A stretch of 64,000 nucleotides of DNA from Theristus sp. LFF4_11 (GCA_030248135.1 JASANC010003237.1:124001-188000); one strand, 5' to 3'. Shown: positions 12,384 through 26,013, counted from the stretch's first letter. The notes: generated by a model from the sequence alone, not told the origin. Translations and numbers: made by a program.

Positions 12384-15300
12384 ATGTTGACGTTAACTTT
12401 GTTGCTCTGCACACTTCTGGCATTGTCCACCAGTCAGCAAGCACCGATCAATCTGCCAACGCTGTCGCGCGATGCGCCGCGACCCCAGGTTGACCATGAA
12501 CTGTCTGAATTCTTTGATTTATCCGGTCCCGCCCGCGGACTTGTGGACTCGTTGATGGGACCACGGCCCGGCATTATTCCACCGCGATCGTTTGAAATTT
12601 CACCAGGTTTGTTCGTCTTTGATTGCAAATTCGTTTTTGTTTGTTTGTGTTTACTGTTCACCGTCTAGTTAAAATTTAATTGTCTGTTTTTAAACAAACT
12701 GGTTTGTTTGTCTTTATTTCATTTGTTTTTCTTTTTTATTTAACCACTCTGCATTTGTTGAACACTAAACCACTAACCGCCTTTTTGTGGCACACAATAA
12801 CCATTGAGCGTGTCGAAAGTTTTTTTGGCCTTGAACTTGCAGACACAGTAACCTTCTTTTCGTGCATGTATGATCTTCCCCATGCGTACATGTTGTTGTG
12901 CTGATTTAATTTTAGCTATGGTTTTTGGAAATTGTTTATCAGATGAACACAACAGAAAAACTGAACGGAACACAAGACAATATTTACATTGTAATGAGGC
13001 ATGAAAAAAGGGACGGTCAAACTGAAACCGAAAATGTAAAAAATATGGATACCAAAAGTTGTAAATTTATTTTAGGACAGAATCCACCGACCGCAGCGCC
13101 CCCGACTTCAGATAACGACCCTTTGACGAGACTGTTGAACAACTTCAACCAGCAAGCAATCGCTGCTGCCGCGAGCACCAACAACGGAATCTCATCAAGC
13201 CAGAGAAGCAGTTTTCCACAATCGGCCTCGCAGCTACAACACGGCTGGGCAAACCATGCCAGTAATGCTGGTTTGTTTCCCGGCAGTCACGGACACTCGA
13301 ACAATTTGTTACCGGGGCAAACGATTGATTTCTCTCCGAACGGAGTGATCCCGGTTGGAAACTACACGTCGCCAAACGACGCAGACAGACCGATCAACGC
13401 CGGATCTTCTGTCGCAGGAATACCGAACATTTATCCAAAGTTGCCGAAAGCTCCAGTGCCGCAACCACAGCAGCAGCCACCGGTTTGTAGTTTTTCTTGG
13501 TTGAGTGGGTTGCGTTTGGTTGGTATTTTCTGCCGGGTTTTTGCAGTGCAGACAGAATCCACTTCAGCATAATTATCCGTACTTCGCATGTGTAGCAATG
13601 GCACGAAGTGATGCTTGGTGCACTGCGTGGCCAAACTCAGCCGGCCATTGAAGCGCTCAGGCCACATCGGCCTGGCCTCCTACCACCGCTCGTTCACGTA
13701 AAGTGTTTTACGTCCACTTGAAGCTTCTGCGTGCAAGCTTGTCTTGAAAACGCAGCGCTTGCCATAAGCATTTTTGCGATGCTTGCTCATTTCTTTCTAT
13801 AATGGGGGACTTCGGCTAATTTTGTCTATTCGCTATGCTTTTGCAGCTTTTATCCTTTTTGACACGCGTTTGTACGGCAAAAATTTGGCCTTATTGCTAC
13901 GCTAGAACATCATATTTCAATCAGCTTTTTTGAATGGCTAGCTCTCTGCATTTGGACATTTTGCAGACACCGGCTGTTCAACAGCAAGGCAGCCAGGTAC
14001 CAATTCCTTCGGTACCCACGCGTCCAGAGGTTCCAAACGGTGGCCTGGGTCCACTCGCGGCACAACTCAGCGCTCAGCAACATCATCAACAACAACAACA
14101 ACAGCAACATCTACAACCACAGGATCCGTTTGGTTTGACATCCACCGGAGGAATCGGGTCAACGTTGAACGCACAACGTCCTCTTGGTGATCCCATAGAC
14201 CCGGCGCAAGCAGCGCAGAATGCCGGCCAGGGTTTCCAAGGAGCTCTGAATCAACTGATCCAAGACAGCAGTCAAGCGCTGACGGGCGATCAACAGACGG
14301 GAGGCTTGATTGGTGGCTTGCTCGGTATGATCGGGCTTGGCAACGCGGCTGGTGGACAGGCGCCTACGCAGACACTGCTTGGTGGATTACAAAAGGTAGA
14401 TCAATGGGCAGCTTCCGGTTACTACACGACATAAACGACTTGAGATTTTCAAAAATCTCTTAGATTTTGCGTAAAACTGATTAGTGACGGATGACTAGCA
14501 ATTTTCTTTCTGAAGTTTTATTTATGCCATTTTTGTTTCAGAGTATTCTAGGTAATCGGCAATCAGCAGCACCTGGCCAACCGGGAGCCGGTGACCAGGG
14601 AGTGCTATCGAACGTGCTTTATAATGCACTAACGGATGGTGCTGTGCAAACAGAGACAACAAATAATGACTCGAAAAAGACCACGGACACAAACGCAACA
14701 CAACCGGGACTGTTCAGGAACTTCGATCCAAAAACCGCCGCTGCCACCATCGGGCAGAACATGCATCTGATTCAACAGCTGTTGCAGGTTTGACGATACT
14801 GGGAAACAATTGGTGATATAAATCTGTCCAATCAAACAAACACAAATTTAAGCGATTGTTTATAGAACCCACAGATCGCCGTCAAGAAGTGCGTCCATTG
14901 AGTTTTTCTATGGTGTAGTGCGCTTGCACGGCACCAGTTCTAATACAACAGCACACAAGCACCAGTACTGCTAAGGGCAACTCTGTCCCGCGTCTGGTTT
15001 GTTTTGTGTGTACGCACTGTTTCGCTGATTTCTCAGCCAGACATAACATCCGTCTGTGCTGGTCATCATTTTTTGCTGGGCGGTGCAGCTCGGGATTTAT
15101 TGTACAGTGCTGACAAGCCTGGGGCCCGAGTGGGTATGCGCCTACCAGGCGAAACCGCAAGAAACAGTGGTTGCACCAGCTGTAATACACTCCTCGCAGA
15201 GCTCATGGGACCAGAGTGAGGCTGGTCACGAGGAAGACAAAAAGCGCTCAAGTTCAACTTGCAAAATTATTTCTCTTGTTTCAGCAACCAAACAGTCCAC

Positions 15301-16201
15301 TTTGCACGCCAAAGCCACAGCCGGTCGACACATTCTTTGTTGATGCCTTCATGGGCACTTGGTATCAAGTCCTCTACAGCCCACCACTGTCGATCGGACC
15401 TTGCAGCATGGTCGCCTGTAAGTTTTCTTGCTTTTTCTCGTTCCGCGAGTTTTTTTCAGTTATTTTGAGGTGTGTTTCATGAAATGCTTACGAATTAACT
15501 ACATGTGTTCTCAGACAAAAAGTTAGCGGACGTTGCAAACGGTGGGCCGGGCACAGTGTTCGATACGTTTGAGTACACAACTGAAGGAACACCATTTGGT
15601 CCGCCTCGGATCAGTTCTGGCTATGCAATCGTCAGAGCACCCGGACAACTGATCTATCGAACAACCAGCAATAAGAATGATGTCAATGGTGAGCAGAGAG
15701 AGAGAGAGAGGTTCAGGTTTGTAGCAGGCAGCTAAAATTTGCAGATCTAAAGGTGCATTCATGGATTTGCACCAGAAGTTGTATAGCTACCACTGAAAAA
15801 TTGTTTCATATTCTTTTATGAATGCAAAAAGAATCATTATGCTAATGCATAGCTGTCTGTCACTAAGCGCTAATGATGTTTCATGAATGCATTCTTGAAG
15901 TGTTTATTAGCTATGCGCCGCTAACTACCACTTAACGAATTCAGTGCACGTGATCGCCGTCGGCGAGATCAATGAACGCGGCGAATACGAGTGGGCGGTG
16001 CTCAGCGTCAACTGTAATTACCCGTTGCACGTGTTCGCACGTGACCCAGTTGTGTACAAGCAGAAGTACGAGGCCGAGGTGAATGCAATACTCCAGCAGC
16101 GGGGTCTCATCAATGGATTCTCGCGACTGTTGAACATTGTATCGCCCGTCGACAACACCCTTTGCACGTTCCCGCCAACACTGTTCAACATTCAAGGTTG
16201 A
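12384..16201 (+). CDS. Secreted lipocalin-like protein with very long Gln/Gly-rich head
   Basis: Seven exons: 12384-12606, 13076-13482, 13967-14395, 14542-14787, 15285-15417, 15515-15688, 15945-16201, giving 622 residues with consistent phases. It has a signal peptide, MLTLTLLLCTLLALSTSQQ. Residues about 20-440 are low complexity, rich in Gln, Asn, Pro, Gly and Ala, and include a His/Gln run. The lipocalin domain begins in exon 5 with FMGTWYQVLYS (G-x-W). It continues with YEWAVLSVN in exon 7 (motif 2) and HVFARDPVVYKQKYEAEV (motif 3), then a helix and a late Cys. The same phase-1 introns split the barrel in the gene at 535. A tttcag 36 nt upstream of the start and aataaa at 16453-16458 bracket the transcript. 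The long disordered head could serve in matrix assembly, but that is inference. Confidence 0.8.
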
Positions 16202-17639
16202 TTGAAAGCATGTGTGAACGTCTCTGCTGTATTCTTGACCTTTGCTTTTTTAACAGCGTTGCATTTCTTTTACGTGCGAGGTAACGTCATTGTTTATAAC
16301 TGCCTTTTCTTCTTCAAATGTGAGCTTGCTTAGCTGCGCGCTTTCATGATCACAAATCACATTCCAAAACAAATCATTTGCGTTTGTTTTGTTTGGTTTT
16401 CGTTTGCCTGATACAAATTGCGTGTTGATTAGAGCTGAATTAAGAAATTGCAAATAAAAGAAGCTTAAAAATAAGCATCATAAGAAAATAAAAATGTACA
16501 TAAAATGATAAGAAGCAAAAATGGCTTTTCAATTTTTATGGCTGCATAAAGAGGTAACACAACCGCATTGAGTCGCAGCTCTTAAAGAAAAGATATTACT
16601 TGCACAGTGCAAGAAGTGCAAGCTACTGAAGGAGACAGCGGAGATCATTTTAAAATTTTATAATGCTGTTTATTGGGGCGAAAATTTTTGTGACCGTTTC
16701 TTTACTCTTCTACTACAACTGCTACGCTACTACTACATTTGGACGCGTTCAGCTTAAAAAACAGATGTCCACCCAGTACATACAGAAGGGTTGTACGCTG
16801 CATATTTGATTTGGAGCCGTTAAAAATTAAAATTCGATTGCGCTGTGTCCATAGTCGTGCAAACAGTGTCGGGAATAAAAAAAGTTTTTTTAGAAGTTGA
16901 AATAAAACAAGTTTGATCTGGCTAAGCATGATTGAACAGCAACAATATTCAGTTGCCGATTATTTGAATCATGCTCAAGTTATGATGTTTTTAGCGCAGA
17001 TTTGTCGGATTTCGTGTTTCAACCAATTTATTGGTACAAAGTGAACAAGATCTTGAAAAAACGCATTCACAAAACTAATGGTTTGGAACAGCCTTTCACC
17101 AGTTTTTAATACTTGCTATAACAGTTATTATATCTGTTCTGAAGATGAAATCAAAATTGCTTTTCGTGTTTTCTCAGGTTATTGCTAAAACTACTGCGAT
17201 ACACGCCCTGTTTTCACATTTGTGTTTTCCGTTGCGAGCTGTGACGCTGATGAATTCGCACGGACAAGCTGAAGAGATGATCGAGCAGGTGTCCGCCCGA
17301 GTGTCCCGCATGGTGTCCTGGCTCGTGTGGTCTCCCGGAAATGAAAGTGGCAATAACACACTGAGCGTTTTGGGGCACTTTTATGTCCGGGACACGGACA
17401 CGGCTGTGGACAGGTGGACAATAACACACGCAGGTGGCAGCACGCCGGACAACTGTTCGGTCGGACAGCTTTTTTTAGCGTGCACGAAGCACAAACATTT
17501 GTATCGCGTCTCTGGATTGGTGGTTGAAGCAGCAGCCAGACGCAGTTGGCTTCAGCCAGACATTTTTTATGAGCAGATTTATCTTCTCAATTTGTCAGCT
17601 TATAAATAAACAGAAATTTTCCCGGTGTTACTAAAGTGA
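16202..17639. other. Intergenic with GC-rich fold-back segment
   Basis: Contains a polyadenylation signal at 16453-16458. Around 17280-17460 there is a segment rich in gtcc/ggac words that can fold on itself. It includes the string gcgttttggggcacttttat (from about 17374), which recurs at about 43035 in a similar context. An open frame at 17145-17609 crosses this repeat and is not accepted as a gene. Confidence 0.4.
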
Positions 17640-17643
17640 CAAA

Positions 17644-18066
17644 TGTAATGTCCTACTTTAGCCTTCGTGTCTGCACTCTCACACAAAGCCGGGTTTACGG
17701 TGAGCTGTTTCTGACAGAGCGCTTGACTTCCAATGCTCATCTACTTTTTTCCTAGATGCTCAACAGTTTTCTTAAATCTTTGTTAAGCTATTTTTTCCTT
17801 GATTCGTTCTTGTACATTATAAAAGTGGTGTGTTTTATGAGTTCAGCATGTGCCGTTCGTGCCATTTTGTTCCTCTTTATTTCTATCGTCTTTCGTCGTC
17901 GTTTTAATAAAAGTAAAGTTTTTTAATAAAAGTCGTCATCGTTTTAATTGAGCAAAAGTAAAAGTAAAGTAAAACCCCAACGTCGTCCACCGGTCATCAC
18001 ACACAGCAGCTCGGATGGTCTGGCAGTCCAGTGAGCCATTCACACACACCTAAGCAGAACACTTCA
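17644..18066 (+). repeat. 5' LTR (type A)
   Basis: A 423-bp TG...CA repeat with a TATA-like tataaaag near 17820 and aataaa signals near 17910. It matches 20410-20832. Confidence 0.9.
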
Positions 18067-18711
18067 GTGGAGGTCCCGCCGAGACAATGCTGGGTGGCGA
18101 CGTCGCGTGCACCGAGACCATGGAGGGTCAGTGCAGAAAGGCCATGGAGGGTCAGCGTCGACGAGAGGCGGTGGCGTGCTGCGCGTCTTCGCGTGTCGTC
18201 GAGTATCGCCGAGGCAGATCAGCGGAGTGGCGGGCGCACCAGTGGCTGGCAGAACGTCGCATGGAACGGAGACGCGGGGCTGGAGTTGTGGCGGCATGCG
18301 AGCTGAGACGGCGTCGATCTATGGCACGGCCGGGTTTCGCCGAGGGCAGCTTTCGAGAAAGCCGAAACGCCGCAGCGGAGATTTGGTTGGTCGGAGTTTT
18401 TTCGGTCTCCGTGACTCAAACCGATGCGGAGTTATTTCGGTCTCCGAGACTCAAACCGAACGGAGGACGGCCTCCGTGATCAAAAACGTGATTGGCTGTG
18501 GTGATGTGCTGAAGAAGGCTGTGAGGAGAAGTTTGGTTGTGGCGCAGTGAAGCGCAGTAGAAGTTTTATTGTTAGCCACGGTTCTTTGATTTAAGGTCTC
18601 AGTTACTGCGACGTAGAGTGCAGGTTGCGCCAGTCTTCTGCTGATTTGTAATAGATTTGTTAGTTTTATTTGTTTTGTTTTACCCCCGTTTTCAGTGTGG
18701 GGAGAGGGTCC

Positions 18712-19353
18712 TGTAATGGCCTACTTTAGCCTCATGCTTCCTTGCGGCGCACCGTTCTCTTTTCGCGTGCTGGGAGTGCCTGGCGTGACTGCGTATAACA
18801 GGGTGCGTGTGTGCGGACACTCGCCTACTCGTTTCTGATTGGTAGTTGTGGGCGCGTCTAATTGGTTCATGTTCTATGTTGCTGTGTATTGATTGGTTGT
18901 TTCTTTCCTAACCCCAGTTAATCTGGTGTCACGTGATTTACTGTATAAATAACCGTGCCCGGCTATTGTTCGGTGTCAGTTTGTGCCAGGTTGTGTTTTA
19001 TTCTTCTGCTTCTTGAGCTACTGACCGTCTTTCCTGTATTAACGTCGAGAAAGTTCTATCGAAGCGGTGCCGTTCTATTCTTCTTCTGTCGACTGTTTTA
19101 TTCGAATAAATAATAAAAGAAAAGAGGAAAAGATTGAATTGTGAATTAACTGTGGAAATATTAACGACTGACACACACACACACACAACCAAACGCAAAC
19201 GTGTGTTTTCACTTTGAGCAAAAGGTTTAGTGCAGGTCGACGACGATCCGAGCGTGCAGATCACCACATCGGCGCTCGAGGCCGGGGACTCGGAGCGTGG
19301 AGGTCAAACGTCCTTAGTGCGAGTGATCCATTACACCTGGGGTGCACACTTCA
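18712..19353 (+). repeat. Internal LTR (type B)
   Basis: It begins tgtaatggcctactttagcc and ends cacttca like the type A LTR, but its middle is different and longer (642 bp). It is preceded by its own purine tract (ggggagaggg) and followed by a gtggagttcccgcc primer-site position. It has a strong core promoter, tataaata near 18943, followed by an initiator-like cagt. There is no target duplication of its own. Confidence 0.8.
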
Positions 19354-20409
19354 GTGGAGTTCCCGCCGAGACAATGCTGGGTGGCGACGTCGCGTGCACC
19401 GAGACCATGGAGGGTCAGTGCAGAAAGGCCATGGAGGGTCAGCGTCGACGAGAGGCGGTGGCGTGCTGCGCGTCTTCGCGTGTCGTCGAGTATCGCCGAG
19501 GCAGATCAGCGGAGTGGCGGGCGCACCAGTGGCTGGCAGAACGTCGCATGGAACGGAGACGCGGGGCTGGAGTTGTGGCGGCATGCGAGCTGAGACGGCG
19601 TCGATCTATGGCACGGCCGGGTTTCGCCGAGGGCAGCTTTCGAGAAAGCCGAAACGCCGCAGCGGAGATTTGGTTGGTCGGAGTTTTTTCGGTCTCCGTG
19701 ACTCAAACCGATGCGGAGTTATTTCGGTCTCCGAGACTCAAACCGAACGGAGGACGGCCTCCGTGATCAAAAACGTGATTGGCTGTGGTGATGTGCTGAA
19801 GAAGGCTGTGAGGAGAAGTTTGGTTGTGGCGCAGTGAAGCGCAGTAGAAGTTTTATTGTTAGCCACGGTTCTTTGATTTAAGGTCTCAGTTACTGCGACG
19901 TAGAGTGCAGGTTGCGCCAGTCTTCTGCTGATTTGTAATAGATTTGTTAGTTTTATTTGTTTTGTTTTACCCCCGTTTTCAGTGTGGGGAGAGGGTGAAC
20001 TGTTTTAATGTTTTTTCTTCTATTTTAGTTTTGGCGGTTTTTCTTTGGGGTTTTTCGACGCAATTCGACTGCCGTGCGTGATCCCAAGCTTTAACAATCG
20101 TGACAGTTTAGTTTTGTTTTGTTTTCGTTTGTCAGGATAGCTTTTAGGTTTTTCAGTTTTGACACTTCAGGTTTTCGAATTTGATAATTGTTGATCTTTG
20201 CTTTCTTTTTTGTTTGTAGCTTTTGAAGTTCTTAGAATTTTCGCTAGAGTTCAAGTGATTCAATTTCGTTGAATTTCTCGTTTGAGTTGGAGCATTTAGG
20301 AGTTTTGAAATGAGTGGAAGCAGGTGCCCAGGTCAGGCAGTGCACCAGACACTCGGCTGCGTAGGGAGAGTGACGTCGCGAGGGCGCTCCGTATGGGGGA
20401 GTAGGGTAC

Positions 20410-20832
20410 TGTAATGTCCTACTTTAGCCTTCGTGTCTGCACTCTCACACAAAGCCGGGTTTACGGTGAGCTGTTTCTGACAGAGCGCTTGACTTCCAAT
20501 GCTCATCTACTTTTTTCCTAGATGCTCAACAGTTTTCTTAAATCTTTGTTAAGCTATTTTTTCCTTGATTCGTTCTTGTACATTATAAAAGTGGTGTGTT
20601 TTATGAGTTCAGCATGTGCCGTTCGTGCCATTTTGTTCCTCTTTATTTCTATCGTCTTTCGTCGTCGTTTTAATAAAAGTAAAGTTTTTTAATAAAAGTC
20701 GTCATCGTTTTAATTGAGCAAAAGTAAAAGTAAAGTAAAACCCCAACGTCGTCCACCGGTCATCACACACAGCAGCTCGGATGGTCTGGCAGTCCAGTGA
20801 GCCATTCACACACACCTAAGCAGAACACTTCA
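20410..20832 (+). repeat. 3' LTR (type A)
   Basis: 423 bp, matching 17644-18066. The adjoining caaa at 20833-20836 is the target duplication. Confidence 0.9.
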
Positions 20833-20836
20833 CAAA

Positions 20837-23800
20837 GACAGAAAGAAAAAACAAACAAAATTGTAATATGCTCCGCACTGAGAAGCAAAAGGTTTGCCTT
20901 TGATATTATTAAATTTTGTTAAAACATCTAGGGGTATGAAACTGTTTGAAAGCAGTGGATAATAGTAATACTTACAATTTCAAAGTTTAAACTCATTCAA
21001 TCTCAAATATGTATAGCGGAAGTTCAGTCCGATTTGCGATAGGTTTGCAGTTTTATTATTTTGTTGGTCTCATTGTCGCATCGTATGTTTTCCGTCTTTT
21101 TTCTTTTTGTTGGAGACACACTAATTTCTAAAAGAACCAGCCGTTAACCCTGTATCAACCAGCTTATCGAAACTAAACCATTTTAGCCCGCAAGACACCC
21201 TGTACTTGAAATTTAGTTTTTTTCTCAAGAACATTTTCTTCGCACCTTTAAAAGCCGAATCGATATCTAACGAAACTCATTTAGGTAAATCTAAGGCATT
21301 GAAAAAATGCGCAGAGCCGTGCGTGTGCCCTGTGGCATGTTTTCCATATCCATCCACTTAATAATTATAACCTTGGAGACTCTGAGAAGCTGCATGAAGA
21401 AGCTTTGCGTTCTACTACGAATGATGTGAAGACACTTGCATCAGTTGTTTTTTATTTTTAGAACATTCGAAGCTAAGCGTTTTCAAATTCTCCTTGTTTC
21501 GTGAATTATACATGAGGCAAAAATTCGAATTTTTTTAGAAGCGCGAATGTTTCGTGTGACAAATCTCGGAGTATTATCACGCTAAAAGTAAACCAATGTC
21601 GTGTCTCGAATTCTGTCTCTCTTCAGGTACCCTTTCATGTCCGATACCATTTCATGCCCAGAGCAAAAATTTTGGTCTAAATTTTATTTAAAAAATTAAT
21701 TTCTGAAAAAAAATCTAACCGGTACAGGACATGACAAGGGACATGGGCGTGAAAAGGGACATGAAAGGGACAAGACACGGGACAGATCACTGGACATTAT
21801 TATTTAGCGTGATTCGGTCTCCGTGTGCGTTCATGAGCATGGGTGGCACAGCTTTTTTGTTCGAATCATTAAAAATTTGAAATAATGTTCCCTGACGTTT
21901 CGTTGCGTTTTGCGGATTTGATCTGGACCTCAGTATACGTACATGTATGATCTTTTATTTTGGTCCCGAAACTCAATATGCGCATATAGATAGGTAAACA
22001 GTTTCATGCATGATGCGGGAATTCAAAATTGCCAAAGTGATCCGAGTCCCCTAAATACACTGTACAGCTGAGTCACTTATACGACTTATACTGAATTGCC
22101 ACATAAAGATTGCAACTGGTTTCCTTTCTACGTCTGCAAACGCAATGAGTCACAGAACCTTAAGAATTGATAATACACTGCCACTGAGCTTCACAAATGC
22201 GGTAAACAGTTGAAAACAAACTTGTGTCTGCAGGCATACTGTGCCACGAATAGTTGGCTGGACAGAATGATGTTATGCGGGCAGGACTCCGTCTGAATGA
22301 ACCGCTAATCAGTGAACGCATGAATGGGCGACTGGCCTGTTCATTCTTGGAACTCGAGAGATTCCGCATGTACGAAAGACGCTTTTGTAATTACGGCACC
22401 ATTCATTAAAACCATTTTACCTCACCCGTTGATTCTCGCGTCTCAACCTGTGACTTAATGGGAACTTCCATACGGAGGAACAAGAAACCTGCATTTCCAC
22501 AGTAGGTTCTCAATTGAGACTGGGAAAAAAACTGGATGAGTGGAGTATCCAATTTGCTTTATAACTGTTTTTGTCGCTCAAATTTTGAAAACACTGCTGT
22601 AATACTGATTGTCACTTCCGCAGCTGTACCAGCACTTTTTCAATTGGCTGGAACGCTGGTTTTTTTTGAGTTGGCTTAACTGAAATTTTGACAATTCAGT
22701 TTCTCTGAGCTTGCAAAATCCGGATCTGAGGTAACATTTTTTGTGTCATAAATTAGGTTACTTACAGGGGATAATTGCATGTACAGTTTGTAGTGCGGGC
22801 GGTAGAAAAAATTAAAATTACTGACAGCGTATGCATGTAAATTACTAACAATGCATGTGCTGAAACAATCATGCATTTTTATTCATAAAATGTTTCGTAT
22901 GCAATTCAGTTTTTTTAATAAACAGAGCTTGTAACATGAGCTTTTCTGGAGACAGACACTACGGTAATTCTTTGTTTTTGCGTTAAGCAACCGGTACAGC
23001 TTATCCGTAAACACACCAATACTAAACCATTTTAATTTTGACTTCATATTGAGTACAGCTGCAACGCAATTAACTGCATTTTCATGAGCGTATTCATTGC
23101 TAACGGATCCATCTACTGTGTTTACTTGCAGATGTGAAAGTAAATACAATCTAAGTCAGTTAATATTTGTATGATGTGGAGCCGTTATCGTCTTAGAAGT
23201 CGGTTGTGTTATTGTGCTTTCTTCTGGGCATGTTTGCATCGACTAAGCAATGCTACAAGCAAGCACGATTCATTCATAAAGCACCAGCTTGATTGCTCAT
23301 AAGCAGCTGAGCTTCACCGGGAAACGAATAGCAACTGAGTTGTAACGTGCTGAGTCACAATGTTCGCCATTGTTCACTTGTTTTGATTACAACTGTCTGT
23401 TTGAAATGGGCAATTATCCGATGAATTTTCACGACTGAGTGCCGACGAGAGACAGAATTTTTTTGCTTACCACCAGCTAGCGCTAATAGGCACCACTGTA
23501 GATAATACATCACAGATTGTCTATCTTAACGATTACAAATCGCGCGCGCTTTTGCAGGCGCCCGCACGGAACCTGTCAACTGGTTATATACACTTGACGC
23601 TTGGCCATGAGATGCACATACATTGTACACAGCAATACATACATACTCTCATGCTCAAGAACACGCAAATAATGAACATACCCGTATGTGGCGTCAGGCT
23701 CTTTCTTCATAGCGTTGTAACTGTAAGCGGCTACATGTACGCCACAACTAATCCATTCATATTTTCAAAAAAACGCCAGGCTGCACTTGTATAGTTGTTG

Positions 23801-26013
23801 TCGTAAAGATCATTGTTGTCTGAATATGGTCTCATGTCCTGATCGTAGATACTATACAAAGATAACACATAGAATGTGTGCGCACACCTATTCTGCGTTG
23901 CTTAACCGCCGCGCCAACACGTGTTTAACACGGTCCATTCATTCATCTACTGGGTGTTCCATATCCAATTATACATCTCCCGTACAAAAGTGTTTTTTCG
24001 AGCGGCTCTTGTTTTTATTTACGGCCAGCCAAAGTTTAGTTTAGTCATTCGCCGCGAACACAGTTCATAAATTCAATCGTGTTTTTTGAGCGACTATCGT
24101 TTGAGCGACCACCATCGAATCGGTCGACTAAAAAGTTGTCGCATTATCTTAAAAATCTTTTTGATAACTAAAAAACATACAAACATCGATTCAGGTGATC
24201 TTTGGAGCCGCTAACCTAGAATAGCGCTCAGGACACTGCTAAAAATTGGCGTTGTCAGCGTAAAAACGTCTACAGGCGTCACTTAAAGCCAACTGGCATT
24301 TTTTAACGCCAATGAAAACGCCAGACTTTTTTTCGCAGAGAAGGCCTTCAAACACATTGTACGTTGAATGTACGTAGGGCGTCTGCCCTTCTTTGACACT
24401 CAGGTGTATCATTTTTTGTCGAGACTTGTCGTTTATGCGAGCGAGCATCTCAAAATTAATCTTTTTCATGTGTCCACGCTTTCACAGTTGTCTCATGTTT
24501 TTCATTCGAGCGTATAGTCGTGTGGTCAATTCATAAACTTATTATCGAGGTTGCAACCTGCGTCACTATTATTGTTCCAGTGTTTTGGGAGAAGACCCAT
24601 AGCCGTTATATGAAATCACATCTAATTTGTGGTTTCAAAAAGCAGAAATAAGTGACTGATTTTTTCTTGTTCGTGGATGGATATATACGTATATTCTAAT
24701 AATGATGTATAGAATATGAAAATATCGGGCGCAAGGCTTCGGATCGATTCGGCTCACGAGAAAGCATCAATCTTTTTTTCAGCCTGCTATTTCTTGAACA
24801 ACGAAGCATTGCGGAGTGTTTGTATATATTAAACATAATTAGAGTCTCTTGTAGACAGCAAAGTCGCCTTTTTAACGTCATCTCAGATTCATTCTTGTTT
24901 ACATGTGAGCGTTTTTATCAAAACAACTTCCGCGTCAGAATGGGGAACCGAACGAACAGTCCAGTCAACGTTTTGAACATTGTAACGGCCGCTTCAACAT
25001 ATGCCGCTTACACGGTATTTTAAAATTACTAATTGAAGATGTGAAAATCGTTTCACTTCATTGCCCTGCACGTGGCTTTCATCCGAAAACTTTTTCAACC
25101 ATCACTAATTGAAGCTTACCGACTCGGCTGTCGCGTCTAAGTCATTATTCTTTTAACACCTTTTACGCCAAAAGCTCACCGTCGCCACGTGACATGACGC
25201 AATTGATATTGCATCACCCTGGCGCACGTAAATTGTGTTACTTGAATGAGGCACTGACTGTTTGTCAATTATTGACAAGCTCCGCGCAATCTCAGTTGAA
25301 ATTAATCGCTAAAACTCGATGTAAATTTCATTAGCCGAAAGCTGAGGTTGCATTTTATTGAATATAAACTATAACCCAGATTTAATAATTGACATTCACT
25401 GCCACAAGCAAATAGCATTTCAGATTCCAGGGACTAGTGCAGTAGTACATCTAAAATTTATGCAATCCACGGAGCGTCATGACTTCACTTTCAGGAGCCA
25501 TGCAGTAGTCAGCAGCCTCTGACGGCTTTAACATCCAGGCAAAAGGTTAACAGCGCCGCACAAAAAAGGTTAAGTCACTCGTTACGGTTGGCATATTTTC
25601 TTGTCAATAAAACCTAGGTATATGGTGATTTGCGTCAGCGATTTCCAATGAATCGTTCAGGTGTTTTGCGAAAATATGATTGTTTTTGGTCGGTTCAGTT
25701 CAGAGCATCCAATGTGAACAAGCACATGTATGAAGGTCGGCGCATTTCTGCTTTTGACGGATTCAGAGTCTCTGTTAAAAATAGCCTAATCTTACATTTG
25801 AAATGAGCCAGCCGCGCTGGATTTGACAGGTTATATCTTGATCGAATCAGCGCTAAATATAGAACTATCGTTTCAATTTATGTATCTGTGCCGTGTCTCT
25901 TATATCAGTTCGGATTGGAATAGATTATTCCACTGACAGTGTCGGCTTCAGTCGGATAACTTTTTTATTTCAGAAAAGTAAAACACTGAAAAAAGAACAA
26001 GAATAGCAACAAT
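20837..26013. other. Large gene-free interval upstream of the GTPase gene
   Basis: About 5 kb with no exon I can support. Short open frames on both strands lack recognisable sequence. It includes a fold-back repeat at 21624-21785. A T-rich tract and cag ending at 25973 could be the trans-splice acceptor of the downstream GTPase gene. It may hold distal regulatory sequence, but I see no decisive motif. Confidence 0.4.
21624..21785. repeat. Fold-back repeat
   Basis: ccctttcatgtcc at the left is answered by gggacatgaaaggg at the right, with further ggacatg copies in the right arm. Probably a small degenerate inverted-repeat element. Confidence 0.5.

Larger units (their letters stand above)
17640..20836 (+). 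mobile_element. Non-autonomous LTR retrotransposon containing a second, different LTR
   Basis: The outer LTRs (17644-18066 and 20410-20832, 423 bp each) begin TG and end CA, read as identical, and are flanked by the 4-bp duplication caaa (17640-17643 and 20833-20836). The sequence right after the 5' LTR starts gtggaggtcccgcc, a TGG-beginning primer-binding-site position. A purine tract (gggggagtaggg) lies just before the 3' LTR. There is no gag, protease, reverse transcriptase or integrase. The interior is duplicated: 18067-18711 and 19354-20409 start alike and are separated by a distinct 642-bp LTR (18712-19353). Long frames in the interior recur in both copies but show no known domain. The class is TRIM/LARD-like. 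Confidence 0.85.

Noticed and set aside
17145..17609. 154-codon plus-strand open frame
   Set aside because: It crosses a fold-back repeat that recurs near 43035, has no recognisable domain and ends just before the LTR element.
18031..18550. Gene-like frames of 130-207 codons in the LTR element
   Set aside because: Shared only because the element is duplicated; no gag or pol similarity, and several overlapping frames are equally open.
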